Shown: positions 8,730 to 15,950 of the stretch, in pieces
Numbering within the stretch: position 1 is the stretch's first letter
How the letters are laid out: the number at the start of each line of letters is the position of its first letter
Notes under the pieces: model-generated
Database searches by the model: none
What the model was told of the DNA's origin: nothing
What the model saw: only the letters and a program-made list of their open reading frames with translations
NCBI GenBank assembly: GCA_017501355.1
Contig: JAFVXA010000051.1
Location: 1-33,660 of the forward strand
DNA length: 33,660 nucleotides
DNA from: Oscillospiraceae bacterium
GTDB lineage: Bacteria > Bacillota > Clostridia > Oscillospirales > Oscillospiraceae
Reading direction: 5' to 3'
Position numbers and translations under genes: made by a program

Positions 8730-8996
8730 TCAGATTTTTTTCATGGACAGGATGCGGATGCCGTTGACGCTGGTGCCCATTTCCTCTGCGATGACAGCGG
8801 AAACAGCGGCGATCAGAGAAGCGTCTTCAGCGGGAGCTGCCTTTGCCGCGGGTGCAGCGGGAGCAGCAGCGGGGGCTGCGGTTTGACTGCCTTTGCCGCA
8901 AACGGCGCTCATAGCCTTGGTCAGCAGAATGATGCAAACGAGACCAAAGAACACAGTGCCGATGCCCATCAGGCAGACAAAAAAGCTGTTGTACAT
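8730..8996 (-). CDS. oadG: Small membrane subunit of the Na+-translocating decarboxylase (OadG/gamma-like)
   Basis: An 88-residue protein with one membrane helix at residues 5-27, an Ala/Pro-rich linker (about 39-56) and a short C-terminal domain (IAAVSAVIAEEMG, then GIRILSMKK). This is the plan of the OadG/MmdD family, which anchors and assembles the complex and, in some members, binds Zn. It is the first gene of the operon, preceded by a very strong AGGAGGAG site. The C-terminal block resembles the delta subunit of methylmalonyl-CoA decarboxylase as much as OadG, so the exact subfamily is open. Confidence 0.85.
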   Translation of the reverse strand: MYNSFFVCLMGIGTVFFGLVCIILLTKAMSAVCGKGSQTAAPAAAPAAPAAKAAPAEDASLIAAVSAVIAEEMGTSVNGIRILSMKKI

Positions 8997-9008
8997 GAAT
9001 TCTCCTCC

Positions 9009-9051
9009 TTGTTAAAATCTATATTCCGCGAATATAATAACATTTTAACAA
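9009..9051. promoter_or_regulatory. Nested palindromes at the oad promoter (candidate operator)
   Basis: Outer arms TTGTTAAAAT (9009-9018) and ATTTTAACAA (9042-9051) are perfect inverted repeats. Inside lies a second perfect inverted repeat, TATATTC-CGC-GAATATA (9020-9036), whose right arm is the -10 box of the oad promoter. TTGTTAA is the half-site of the Rex repressor, whose gene lies at 15230-15862. The spacing does not fit a normal Rex box, so the regulator is unknown. Confidence 0.6.
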
Positions 9052-9058
9052 AAGTCAA
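9031..9058 (-). promoter_or_regulatory. Promoter of the oadG-bccp-oadB-oadA operon
   Basis: Minus strand: TTGACT (9053-9058), 16-base spacer, TATATT (9031-9036). The leader to the oadG ATG is about 28 bases. Confidence 0.75.
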
Positions 9059-9161
9059 ACAGGAAATCAATGGAGACAGTCAGAGATTTATCATATCCGG
9101 CATTGAGATTTTTTATATGTCCATACAACAGTCGCTTAAGAATCCTTCACAGAAGTGCGGC

Positions 9162-9191
9162 TTGCGGCGGCAGCGGAAAATATGATAAAAT
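9162..9191 (+). promoter_or_regulatory. Possible promoter of sfsA
   Basis: TTGCGG (9162-9167), 18-base spacer, TAAAAT (9186-9191). A start near 9198 would exclude the in-frame ATG at 9070 as the sfsA start. Confidence 0.4.
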
Positions 9192-9222
9192 ATTTCAGCT
9201 GCAATGGTTTTTAGAAAGTGTG

Positions 9223-9915
9223 GTGAAAAGCGGCGTGCGTTATGAGCATATTGTCCCGGGACGCTTTTTAGAGCGAAAAAATCGATTTGTCGCCACCGTG
9301 GAGATCGGCGGTGTGGTGGAAACTGTCCATGTAAAAAACACGGGCAGATGCCGCGAACTGCTGATACCGAATTGCCCTGTCTGGTGTGTTCATGCACCTG
9401 ACGGGGGACGAAAAACGGCATACGACCTGATCACTGCGGAAAAGAACGGCAGGCTCATCAATCTGGATGCGCAGGCACCGAACAAGCTTTTCCATGAATG
9501 GGCGGCGGAGGGAAAGTATCTCCCCCTGCCCCTTGCGATCCGTCCGGAATTTACCCACGGGGATTCCCGTTTTGACTTCCGTCTGGAACAGGCGGACAAG
9601 GTTCGCCTGGTGGAGGTCAAGGGTGTGACCCTGGAGAACGATGGTCATGTGTCTTTCCCCGATGCTCCTACCGAGCGGGGCGTGAAGCACCTGCGGGGGC
9701 TGATGCGGGTGGCGGAGAGCGGCATGGAAGCGGCGGTGGTCTTTGTGATCCAGATGGAGGGGGCAAAGGACTTCTCTCCTGCGGATCAGATCCATCCGGA
9801 ATTTGGCAGAGTTCTGCGGGAGGCGGCGGAGCGTGGCGTGCGGGTGGAGGCATTTGATTGCACTGTGACACCGGACACGGTGCGTATCCGCGCTGCCGTA
9901 CCTGTGTTGCTGTAA
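9223..9915 (+). CDS. sfsA: SfsA family DNA/RNA nuclease
   Basis: A 230-residue protein of the SfsA family (sugar fermentation stimulation), now regarded as an OB-fold plus PD-(D/E)XK-like nuclease. The N-terminal GRFLERKNRFVA block, the HVKNTGRCRELL block (about residues 40-51) and the nuclease core DSRFDF...EVKGVTLEN (about 111-137) followed by FPDAPTERG are the family landmarks. The core supplies the acidic and Lys residues of the active site. In-frame codons reach back to an ATG at 9070, but that extension lacks family sequence and lies upstream of the likely promoter. One of the GTG codons at 9220, 9223 or 9235 is the true start, and 9223 is a compromise because no site has a strong ribosome-binding sequence. 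Confidence 0.88.
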   Translation: MKSGVRYEHIVPGRFLERKNRFVATVEIGGVVETVHVKNTGRCRELLIPNCPVWCVHAPDGGRKTAYDLITAEKNGRLINLDAQAPNKLFHEWAAEGKYLPLPLAIRPEFTHGDSRFDFRLEQADKVRLVEVKGVTLENDGHVSFPDAPTERGVKHLRGLMRVAESGMEAAVVFVIQMEGAKDFSPADQIHPEFGRVLREAAERGVRVEAFDCTVTPDTVRIRAAVPVLL

Positions 9916-9962
9916 AACTGTTAGATGATTCGGAAAAATCGTCAAAAAAACGCTTTTTTGCC

Positions 9963-9991
9963 TTGACCTGCCCTGATTGCTGTCATATAAT
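9963..9991 (+). promoter_or_regulatory. Promoter of mntP
   Basis: TTGACC (9963-9968), exactly 17 bases, perfect TATAAT (9986-9991). The transcript leader is only about 20 bases, too short for the yybP-ykoY manganese riboswitch that controls many mntP genes. Confidence 0.85.
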
Positions 9992-10019
9992 AACTCTCGT
10001 TTTGTGAGGGAGGAAAAAG

Positions 10020-10592
10020 ATGGGCTTTATCGAACTGTTTCTCATTGCCGTGGGTCTTTCCATGGATGCCTTTGCCGTGGCAGTCTGCCGCGGACTGTCC
10101 ATGCCGAAGCTGCGGAAGGATCATGCAGGCATCATTGCCTTGTTCTTCGGTGTGTTTCAGGGCGGTATGCCGCTGATCGGCTGGTTTTTGGGCTATCGCT
10201 TTGCGGATTACATCCGTGAGTTTGACCATTGGATCGCCTTTTTCCTGCTGCTCTGGATCGGCGGCAAAATGGTGAAGGAGAGCATGGAAAAGGATGAGGA
10301 TTGTGCAAGCTGCGGGGAGTATCGTCTCGACTATAAGGAACTGCTGGTGATGGCAATTGCTACCAGTATTGATGCCCTTGCGGTGGGTATTACCTTCGCT
10401 TTCCTTTCCGTAAAGATCGTGCCTGCGGTGACCCTCATCGGTGTGACCACCTTTGTCATTTCCTTTGCAGGTGTGTTCATTGGCAATTTCTTCGGACAGA
10501 AGTGGAAGAGCAAGGCAGAACTGCTGGGCGGTCTGATTCTGATCGCCATCGGTACGAAGATCCTGCTGGAGCATTTGGGCTTCCTCGCATAA
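10020..10592 (+). CDS. mntP: Manganese efflux pump MntP
   Basis: A 190-residue, six-helix inner-membrane protein that exports Mn2+. The two homologous halves carry the paired acidic motifs typical of the family: GLSMDAFAVAV (12-22) and TSIDALAVGITF (about 114-125). The central loop (about 90-106) holds a CASC pair that could bind metal. GGGAGGA precedes the ATG. The gene has its own promoter and a terminator shared with the convergent nrdG. Confidence 0.94.
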   Translation: MGFIELFLIAVGLSMDAFAVAVCRGLSMPKLRKDHAGIIALFFGVFQGGMPLIGWFLGYRFADYIREFDHWIAFFLLLWIGGKMVKESMEKDEDCASCGEYRLDYKELLVMAIATSIDALAVGITFAFLSVKIVPAVTLIGVTTFVISFAGVFIGNFFGQKWKSKAELLGGLILIAIGTKILLEHLGFLA

Positions 10593-10611
10593 GCACTGCA
10601 CTTAAAAGAAT

Positions 10612-10650
10612 AAAAAAACTGCATGGACAAGTCGTCCATGCAGTTTTTTT
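10612..10650. terminator. Bidirectional terminator between mntP and nrdG
   Basis: A7-CTGCATGGAC / GTCCATGCAG-T7 forms a long stem with A and T tracts on both sides, serving both convergent genes. Confidence 0.9.
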
Positions 10651-10653
10651 GTT

Positions 10654-11148
10654 TCAATAAACCGGATCGGGCACAAGCACCACCTCGCCTGCGGCAAGGC
10701 TTTTTGGCACGTCAATGACACGCTGGTTGCGGCTGCCCCGCCATGCGAGGGCGAGGGAGCGCTGAGAAAGGACGAAGGGTCCGTCCACCAGCACGTCCAG
10801 TTCCTTCAACAGCTGAGATTTTTTCTCATCTGCCAGCAGCTGCTCAAACAGGTAGCCGGAGTAGGACCAGACGTTCAGTCCGCTCTCTTTGGCAGCAAGT
10901 GCCAGTGTCAGGCAATCCTCGCTCTGGTCAAAAGGCTCGCCGCCGGAGAGGGTCAGACCATCGGTGAGGGGATTGCTCCGCATCTCGCGAATGATCTCAT
11001 CTGTGGTCATTTCTCTGCCGCCTGCGGGGTCGTGGGTCTGGGGGTTATGACAGCCCTCGCAATGATGCGTGCAGCCCTGCACGAATACCGTGAACCGAAA
11101 ACCGGGACCATCCACGATGGAGTCCTGTGTAAGTCCTGCAATACGCAT
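10654..11148 (-). CDS. nrdG: Anaerobic ribonucleotide reductase activating protein (radical SAM)
   Basis: Uses S-adenosylmethionine and a [4Fe-4S] cluster to create the glycyl radical on NrdD. The 164-residue protein has the radical SAM motif CTHHCEGC (Cys26, 30, 33; CxxxCxxC) and LSGGEPF (about 67-73), which binds SAM. It lies 16 bases after nrdD and GGAGGTG precedes its ATG. It is the second gene of the nrdDG operon and so probably under the same NrdR control. Confidence 0.95.
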   Translation of the reverse strand: MRIAGLTQDSIVDGPGFRFTVFVQGCTHHCEGCHNPQTHDPAGGREMTTDEIIREMRSNPLTDGLTLSGGEPFDQSEDCLTLALAAKESGLNVWSYSGYLFEQLLADEKKSQLLKELDVLVDGPFVLSQRSLALAWRGSRNQRVIDVPKSLAAGEVVLVPDPVY

Positions 11149-11164
11149 GGCTGCACCTCCCTGC

Positions 11165-13498
11165 TTAGTTCTGGGTCAGGCTGTGCTTCACGCGGTCACG
11201 AACCTCGGCGCGCTTGGCATCGTTGAAACGCTCTACAGAGCCTACGAGGTAGCCGGTGATGCGGCGGATGCGCTCAAAGCCCACGTCGCCCTCATGCTCC
11301 TTGCGACCGCACTTGGGGCACTCATCGTCAATGATGCCGGTGAAACCGCAGCAGGGGTCGCGGTCAACTGCGTGGTTGATAGAACCGTAGCCCACACCCT
11401 CTTCCTTCATGCAGCGCACGATCTTTTCAAAGGCGGGGAGGTTCTTCATGGGATCGCCGTCCAGCTCCACATAGCTGATGTGACCGGCGTTGGTCAGTGC
11501 GTGATAGGGTGCTTCCTTTTTGATCTTCTGGAATGCGGAGATGCCGTAATATACAGGCACATGGAAGCTGTTGGTATAGTATTCGCGGTCGGTGACACCT
11601 TCGATCTTGCCATACTTCTTCTGGTCGATGCGCACGAAACGACCGCTGAGACCCTCTGCAGGAGTAGCCAGGAGGGTGATATTCAGCTGGCGCTTGCGGG
11701 ACTCCTCGTCCAGTCTTGCGCGCATGTGAGCGATGATCTCAAGACCGAGGCGCTGTGCCTTTTCGCTCTCACCGTGATGTTCGCCCGTGAGGGACTTCAG
11801 TGCCTCCGCAAGACCGATGAAGCCCACAGACAGCGTACCGTGCTTGAGCACCTCGCGCACTTCGTCGTTCCAGCCCAGCTTCTCGCTGTCCAGCCACACA
11901 CCCTGACCCATCAGGAAGGGATAGTTGCGCACGCGCTTGCGGCACTGGATCTCAAAGCGCTCCAGCATCTGCTCCACGCACAGATCCATCATGTGGTCAA
12001 GGGAGTCAAAGAACACCTCAAGGCTGCCGTGTGCCTTGATGGCAAGGCGGGGCAGGTTGATGGTGGTGAAGCTCAGATTGCCGCGGGAGTTGCAGATCTG
12101 ACGCTCGGGATCGTGGATGTTTGCCATGACGCGGGTGCGGCAGCCCATGTAGGCGATCTCCGTCTCGGGACGGGCGGGATCATAGTACTGCAGGTTGAAG
12201 GGCGCGTCGATGAAGCTGAAATTGGGGAACAGGCGCTTGGCACTGCAGCGGCAGGCAAGCTGGAACAGGTCATAGTTGGGTTCGCCGGGATTGTAGTTCA
12301 CGCCTTCCTTCACGCGGAAGATCTGGATGGGGAAAATGGGCGTTTCGCCATCGCCGAGACCCTGCTCCGTGCTGAGCAGGAGGTTGCGCATGACAAGGCG
12401 ACCCTCGGGAGAGGTGTCCATACCGTAGTTGATGGAGGAGAAGGGGGTCTGGGCACCGGCACGGGAGTGCATGGTGTTGAGATTGTGGATGAACGCTTCC
12501 ATTGCCTGGAAGGTGGCACGGTCAGTCTCCTTCTCGGCATACTGGTTGGCGGTTTCCTGCGCGTGGCGAATGACTTCCTCATCGTCGAAGCGGGCAACCA
12601 GCTTTTCAAATTCCACCTTCTGATAAGCCCCGTTGTTCTCAAAGCGGGGAACGAGACCGGTTTCGGTTTCGATTTCCTCCATGAGGGTGCGCAGCATCTC
12701 CTCCGCATCCTCGCAGTTGACAGAGAAGGCGAGCATCTTGGCAAGGTTCTGGCGATACAGGCGCACAAAGGTTTTGCGCACACCCTCTGCCATGCCGTAA
12801 TCAAAGTTGGGGATGGACTGACCGCCGTGCTGATCGTTCTGATTGGACTGGATGGCGATGCAGGCAAGGGCGGAATAGGACTGGATGTCATTGGGCTCAC
12901 GCAGCGTGCCGTGACCGGTGGAGAAGCCGCCGTGGAACAGCTTCAGAATATCGATCTGGCAGCAGGTGGTGGTGAGGGAATAGAAATCCAGATCGTGGAT
13001 GTGGATATCGCCCTCCGCGTGAGCACGGGCGTGCTCGGGCTTGAGCAGGAACATCTGATAGAACTGCTTGGCACCCTCGCTGCCGTACTTCAGCATGGAA
13101 CCCATGGCGGTGTCACCGTCGATGTTGGCGTTCTCGCGCTTGACATCGCTGTCGATGGCATCGGAGAAGGTGATGTCCTCATACACCTTCATCAGACGGG
13201 TGTTCATCTCGCGGGCGCGGCTGCGCTCGTTGCGGTAAAGAATGTAAGCCTTGGCGGTCTGGACATAGCCGTTGTCCATGAGGACACGCTCCACCAGATC
13301 CTGCACGTGCTCCACTTCGGGAACCTGAGTGCCCTCCACCTCCAGAATGGAGAGAACCTCGTTGGTGAGTTCCCTGGCAACGTCTTCATGGTGCGTCTTA
13401 TAGGTGGCATTGAATGCCTTGTTGATGGCAGATTCGATTTTGACCGCGTCAAAATCCACCAGACGACCGTCTCTTTTTTTCAGATGCGTGATGGTCAT
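11165..13498 (-). CDS. nrdD: Anaerobic (class III) ribonucleoside-triphosphate reductase
   Basis: Makes deoxyribonucleotides without oxygen. The 777-residue enzyme begins with an ATP-cone (about 3-95: KKRDGRLVDFD...), the allosteric domain that senses dATP/ATP. The ten-stranded glycyl-radical barrel follows, and the C-terminal Zn site uses Cys pairs in DPCCGFTG and CPKCGR. The radical glycine is Gly749 in RRITGYLVG. The start at 13498 (MTITHLKKRDG) has GAGGAAC just upstream. The operon is nrdD-nrdG. The 5' region holds a leader hairpin and a perfect NrdR-type palindrome, so repression by NrdR when dATP is plentiful is likely, although nrdR itself is not in this window. Confidence 0.97.
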   Translation of the reverse strand: MTITHLKKRDGRLVDFDAVKIESAINKAFNATYKTHHEDVARELTNEVLSILEVEGTQVPEVEHVQDLVERVLMDNGYVQTAKAYILYRNERSRAREMNTRLMKVYEDITFSDAIDSDVKRENANIDGDTAMGSMLKYGSEGAKQFYQMFLLKPEHARAHAEGDIHIHDLDFYSLTTTCCQIDILKLFHGGFSTGHGTLREPNDIQSYSALACIAIQSNQNDQHGGQSIPNFDYGMAEGVRKTFVRLYRQNLAKMLAFSVNCEDAEEMLRTLMEEIETETGLVPRFENNGAYQKVEFEKLVARFDDEEVIRHAQETANQYAEKETDRATFQAMEAFIHNLNTMHSRAGAQTPFSSINYGMDTSPEGRLVMRNLLLSTEQGLGDGETPIFPIQIFRVKEGVNYNPGEPNYDLFQLACRCSAKRLFPNFSFIDAPFNLQYYDPARPETEIAYMGCRTRVMANIHDPERQICNSRGNLSFTTINLPRLAIKAHGSLEVFFDSLDHMMDLCVEQMLERFEIQCRKRVRNYPFLMGQGVWLDSEKLGWNDEVREVLKHGTLSVGFIGLAEALKSLTGEHHGESEKAQRLGLEIIAHMRARLDEESRKRQLNITLLATPAEGLSGRFVRIDQKKYGKIEGVTDREYYTNSFHVPVYYGISAFQKIKKEAPYHALTNAGHISYVELDGDPMKNLPAFEKIVRCMKEEGVGYGSINHAVDRDPCCGFTGIIDDECPKCGRKEHEGDVGFERIRRITGYLVGSVERFNDAKRAEVRDRVKHSLTQN

Positions 13499-13526
13499 AG
13501 TTCCTCAGTCCCCGTTTCTTGTTGAT

Positions 13527-13548
13527 TTGATAGCCCTGCGGCTATCAA
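13527..13548 (-). promoter_or_regulatory. Leader hairpin of nrdD
   Basis: Perfect 9-base stem TTGATAGCC / GGCTATCAA with a 4-base loop, between the NrdR box and the ribosome-binding site. No T tract follows, so it is not a standard terminator. It may stabilise the mRNA or modulate translation; its function is unknown. Confidence 0.6.
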
Positions 13549-13553
13549 CAGAA

Positions 13554-13571
13554 CACACAATATATTGTGTG
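13554..13571. promoter_or_regulatory. NrdR box upstream of nrdD
   Basis: CACACAATATATTGTGTG is a perfect 18-base palindrome containing ACACAATATATTGTGT, which fits the NrdR consensus (ACACwATATmTTGTGT). NrdR sites often come in pairs, but only one was found. The core contains TATATT, which could itself be a -10 box. An alternative promoter, TTGTTT-17-TACTAT, lies further upstream. Confidence 0.85.
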
Positions 13572-13703
13572 CAAATATCGCATTAACCCAAAGAATAGTA
13601 TCATGCATGGAAAGAAGAAACAAGTCCTATGGGGAAATAAAATCAAAAACGGCATTTTCTACAAAGATTGCATGGAATAACCTTGCAATTTGCCAAAGGC
13701 ATC

Positions 13704-13738
13704 AAAAAGGGGCTTCGCACCCCTTCGTGCGAAGCCCC
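13704..13738 (-). terminator. Intrinsic terminator of the small Gly/Cys peptide gene
   Basis: Minus-strand stem GGGGCTTCGCAC / GTGCGAAGCCCC (13709-13738) followed by TTTTT. The region 13572-13703 to its left, as far as the NrdR box, contains no gene. Confidence 0.9.
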
Positions 13739-13751
13739 AATAATGGATTGA

Positions 13752-13913
13752 TCAGCAGCAAACGTTACCGCAGCTGTTGCCGCAGCCACAACCGCCATTG
13801 CTGTTGCCGCAGCCGTTACCGCCCCAGCCGCCGCAGCAGAACAGGAGCAGCAGAATGATGATGATCCAGAAGCAGCAACCGCCGTTGTTGTTCCCACCGT
13901 AATTGTTACACAT
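13752..13913 (-). CDS. 53-residue Gly/Cys/Asn-rich membrane peptide
   Basis: A complete small gene: ATG at 13913, stop TGA at 13752-13754, AGGAGGT seven bases upstream and a strong terminator 14 bases downstream. The product starts MCNNYGGNNNGGCC, has an unbroken hydrophobic helix FWIIIILLLLF (about 15-25), and then an extracellular-type tail of Gly, Asn and Cys (GNGCGNSNGGCGCGNSC...). It holds 11 cysteines. The plan (Gly/Asn-rich head, short helix) recalls the tiny YjcZ-like coat and sporulation peptides of Firmicutes, but the Cys-rich tail is different. It is not recognised as a named family. It lies after the SLH gene on the same strand and could be read with it or from its own promoter. 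Confidence 0.82.
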   Translation of the reverse strand: MCNNYGGNNNGGCCFWIIIILLLLFCCGGWGGNGCGNSNGGCGCGNSCGNVCC

Positions 13914-13932
13914 ATGGAGTACCTCCTACCAA

Positions 13933-13958
13933 AACTCAGGTCGTTTCCGACCTCAGTT
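13933..13958 (-). terminator. Hairpin between the SLH gene and the small peptide gene
   Basis: Perfect stem AACTGAGGTCG / CGACCTGAGTT with a GAAA loop, then only TT. It is a weak terminator for the SLH gene or an attenuator just before the AGGAGGT of the small peptide gene. Confidence 0.5.
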
Positions 13959-14006
13959 CATCTTATGCGGGAGGTGTGGCGGTGTGACAGGAGAGGGAAG
14001 AACTTC

Positions 14007-15134
14007 TCAGCCGATCCGCTCGGAGGAGACCAGCTGCCGGGCGCTGCGATAATCAGCAGGGCTGAATACGCCCTTTTCCACAAGCTGATCCGCAAGAGTG
14101 TCCGTGCCGTTGGGCAGGGTTGCCTGCAGTGCATAATAGGAGAGGTATACCAGATCTGCGCGGAGGAAGCTGTTGTTTTCAAAAGCACTCTTTTCAGCTT
14201 CGGTGATCACGCCGCTGGCAACGGCATTGGCAAGGGTGCCGTCCAGCTCTGTGTTGGTGAAGGAGCTGTATCCCATGGCGCGGAGGATGAACTCCGTGTA
14301 CTGCCGCTCATTGGTGGTGTACTTGGGACGGAAGGTGGTGGCAGAATAGCCGTTGGTATAGCCCTTGTGATAGGCGTATGCCACATAGGGATAGGTGGCG
14401 CTGGTTTTGGGGACATCAGTAAAGGGACAGTCCCCGGTGTAGGCGAGGGCTTCCTCCTCTTCGCCCAGCATACGGATGAACATGATCATGGCAGCGCCGC
14501 GGGTGGGGACGTTTTCCAGATCGAAGCCGGAGCCGTAAGCCGTGCTGCTGCCCCGCATCAGCGTCAGCTGCTTCAGCGCCTCAGCCATAGCATTATAGTC
14601 AGCACGGTTGTTGGATGCCGACACAGCGTAATATCCCATATACTGCATGACAGAGGTCTTGGAGGTGGTGACGAAGCGGGCGGTGGTATTTTCTGCCGCC
14701 ATATAGCGATGTGCCGCCGTGGCGACCGTGCCGCTTTCCACAGTTTTGCCGGTGGTTACATCCACCACAGCGCCGCTGTCAAAGAGAATGGTCACCGTAC
14801 CCGCGAGAGGGATCACGCTGGTACCTGTGGAGGCAAGAAAAATGTCATCCTGCTTGAAGCGGCTCTCGGTAAAGGAGAGGGCGCACTCCGTGTCGGCGGA
14901 AAGTCCGAGGGCGGCAAGGCGGGCGTTCAGCTCAGCCTTGGCGCTTTCCAACAGTGCATCATCGGATTTATCCAGCAGGGTTTCAGCTTTATTTAATATA
15001 GTATCGGTATAAGTTCCGTCCAGATACTGCAGAGAGATCAGCGGATCGGAGGCGGTGCCGCCTGCGGCATAGGCAAGACCTGCGCCCAGCACAGCCAGCA
15101 GCGCGATGGCGGGAATGAGAAAACGTTTTTTCAT
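14007..15134 (-). CDS. Secreted S-layer-homology (SLH) domain protein
   Basis: A 375-residue exported protein. The signal peptide is MKKRFLIPAIALLAVLGAGLAYA with cleavage expected after AYA. The N-terminal half (about 30-200) is not recognised. Two SLH repeats follow: NVPTRGAAMIMFIRMLGEEEEA...CPFTDVP...YPYVAYAYHKGYTNGYS (about 210-280; landmarks only) and a second with TFRPKYTTNERQYTEFILRAMG. SLH repeats bind pyruvylated cell-wall polymer, so the protein probably sits on the outer face of the wall. The frame is open upstream to 15221, but the ATG at 15134 begins the signal peptide and has AAAGGAG. It has its own promoter inside the rex terminator. Confidence 0.85.
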   Translation of the reverse strand: MKKRFLIPAIALLAVLGAGLAYAAGGTASDPLISLQYLDGTYTDTILNKAETLLDKSDDALLESAKAELNARLAALGLSADTECALSFTESRFKQDDIFLASTGTSVIPLAGTVTILFDSGAVVDVTTGKTVESGTVATAAHRYMAAENTTARFVTTSKTSVMQYMGYYAVSASNNRADYNAMAEALKQLTLMRGSSTAYGSGFDLENVPTRGAAMIMFIRMLGEEEEALAYTGDCPFTDVPKTSATYPYVAYAYHKGYTNGYSATTFRPKYTTNERQYTEFILRAMGYSSFTNTELDGTLANAVASGVITEAEKSAFENNSFLRADLVYLSYYALQATLPNGTDTLADQLVEKGVFSPADYRSARQLVSSERIG

Positions 15135-15176
15135 AAACTGCTCCTTTGACAGAACAAGAAGTTTTTTGACAGATAC

Positions 15177-15205
15177 ATTATAAAAGAAAGGCGGCGTATA
15201 TGCAA
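15177..15205 (-). promoter_or_regulatory. Promoter of the SLH gene
   Basis: Minus strand: TTGCAT (15200-15205), 17-base spacer, perfect TATAAT (15177-15182). The -35 box lies in the loop of the rex terminator. Confidence 0.7.
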
Positions 15206-15217
15206 TACGCCGCCTTT
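15187..15217 (-). terminator. Intrinsic terminator of rex
   Basis: Perfect stem AAAGGCGGCGTA / TACGCCGCCTTT (15187-15198 with 15206-15217) with a 7-base loop, followed by CTTTT on the minus strand. Confidence 0.85.
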
Positions 15218-15229
15218 GCAAATCTGCGT

Positions 15230-15862
15230 TTACTTGTTGGAGATGCGGTAGCTCAGCGTCAACAGGCTGTCGGAAAGGTGGATCTCCTCAAATTCCACAC
15301 CGGGAACAGAGGAATTGAGCTCAATATTTGTGATGTTCCAGAAGCCCATTACACCCATTTCCACCAACTGATCGGTCAGCTTCTGCGCCACATTCTTGGG
15401 AACGCAGAGGACGGCAACATCGGGAGTGCCCTTTTCCGCAAAGACCTCTGCCATTTTGTCGCTGTGATAGATGCGGGTACCGTTGATCTCTGTCCCCACA
15501 AGACTGGGGTCCACATCGAAGGCGCAGTCCATAGCAAAGCCGCAGGCACTGAAGTTGAAGTTGTTCAGCAAAGCGTGACCCAGATTACCTACGCCTACCA
15601 GCACGATGTGGTGACCGCGGTCCATGCCGAGGATCTGACTGATCTCACGCTTGAGATCTTCTACATTATAACCATAGCCCTGCTGACCGAACTCACCGAA
15701 GCAGCTGAAATCCTGACGGATCTGAGAGGCGGTAAAGCCCATTTTGCTGCTGAGCAGGTTAGAGGAAACGCGGATGGTCTCCTTCTTCTGCAGATCGTTG
15801 AGATAACGATAGTAGCGGGGGAGTCTGCGGATGACAGCATCAGAAATGTTCTGTTTTTTCAT
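15230..15862 (-). CDS. rex: Redox-sensing transcriptional repressor Rex
   Basis: A 210-residue DNA-binding protein that senses the NADH/NAD+ ratio and represses fermentation and respiration genes when NADH is low. Residues 1-75 form the winged helix, with RRLPRYYRYL and SSNLLSSKMGFTASQIRQDFS as the recognition region (landmarks). The Rossmann domain carries VGVGNLGHAL (about 88-97), the NAD(H)-binding glycine motif, and a C-terminal domain-swap helix follows. The frame is open 15 codons further, but the ATG at 15862 gives the standard start and has GGAAAGAAG upstream. It is a single-gene unit whose promoter overlaps a Rex-like site, suggesting autoregulation. Confidence 0.95.
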   Translation of the reverse strand: MKKQNISDAVIRRLPRYYRYLNDLQKKETIRVSSNLLSSKMGFTASQIRQDFSCFGEFGQQGYGYNVEDLKREISQILGMDRGHHIVLVGVGNLGHALLNNFNFSACGFAMDCAFDVDPSLVGTEINGTRIYHSDKMAEVFAEKGTPDVAVLCVPKNVAQKLTDQLVEMGVMGFWNITNIELNSSVPGVEFEEIHLSDSLLTLSYRISNK

Positions 15863-15921
15863 ATTAAATCTTCTTTCCGAAAGCAGAATGGATGGATAGC
15901 AACTCAAAAATTTACAAATAA

Positions 15922-15950
15922 ATCATAGCGAAAAACCAAAAAGTTGTCAA
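15922..15950 (-). promoter_or_regulatory. Promoter of rex
   Basis: Minus strand: perfect TTGACA (15945-15950), 17-base spacer, TATGAT (15922-15927). The leader is about 55 bases. Confidence 0.85.

Noticed and set aside
5520-9185. A 1221-codon open frame on the plus strand
   Set aside because: It is entirely antisense to the oad operon, spans several recognised genes and their terminator, and has a His/Asp/Gly-rich composition typical of the complement of GC-rich coding sequence.
9070-9222. The ATG at 9070 as start of sfsA
   Set aside because: The first 50 codons have no SfsA sequence and lie upstream of the likely -10 box.
9992-10019. A manganese riboswitch for mntP
   Set aside because: The leader between TATAAT and the ATG is about 20 bases, too short for the yybP-ykoY element.
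11069-13525. An 818-codon plus-strand open frame
   Set aside because: Antisense to nrdD and nrdG, which are certain from their motifs; no ribosome-binding site or family similarity.
13643-13897. An Ala/Cys-rich 84-codon frame on the minus strand
   Set aside because: It is a shifted frame of the 53-residue Gly/Cys peptide gene; the latter has the ribosome-binding site and ends before the terminator, while this frame runs through the terminator.
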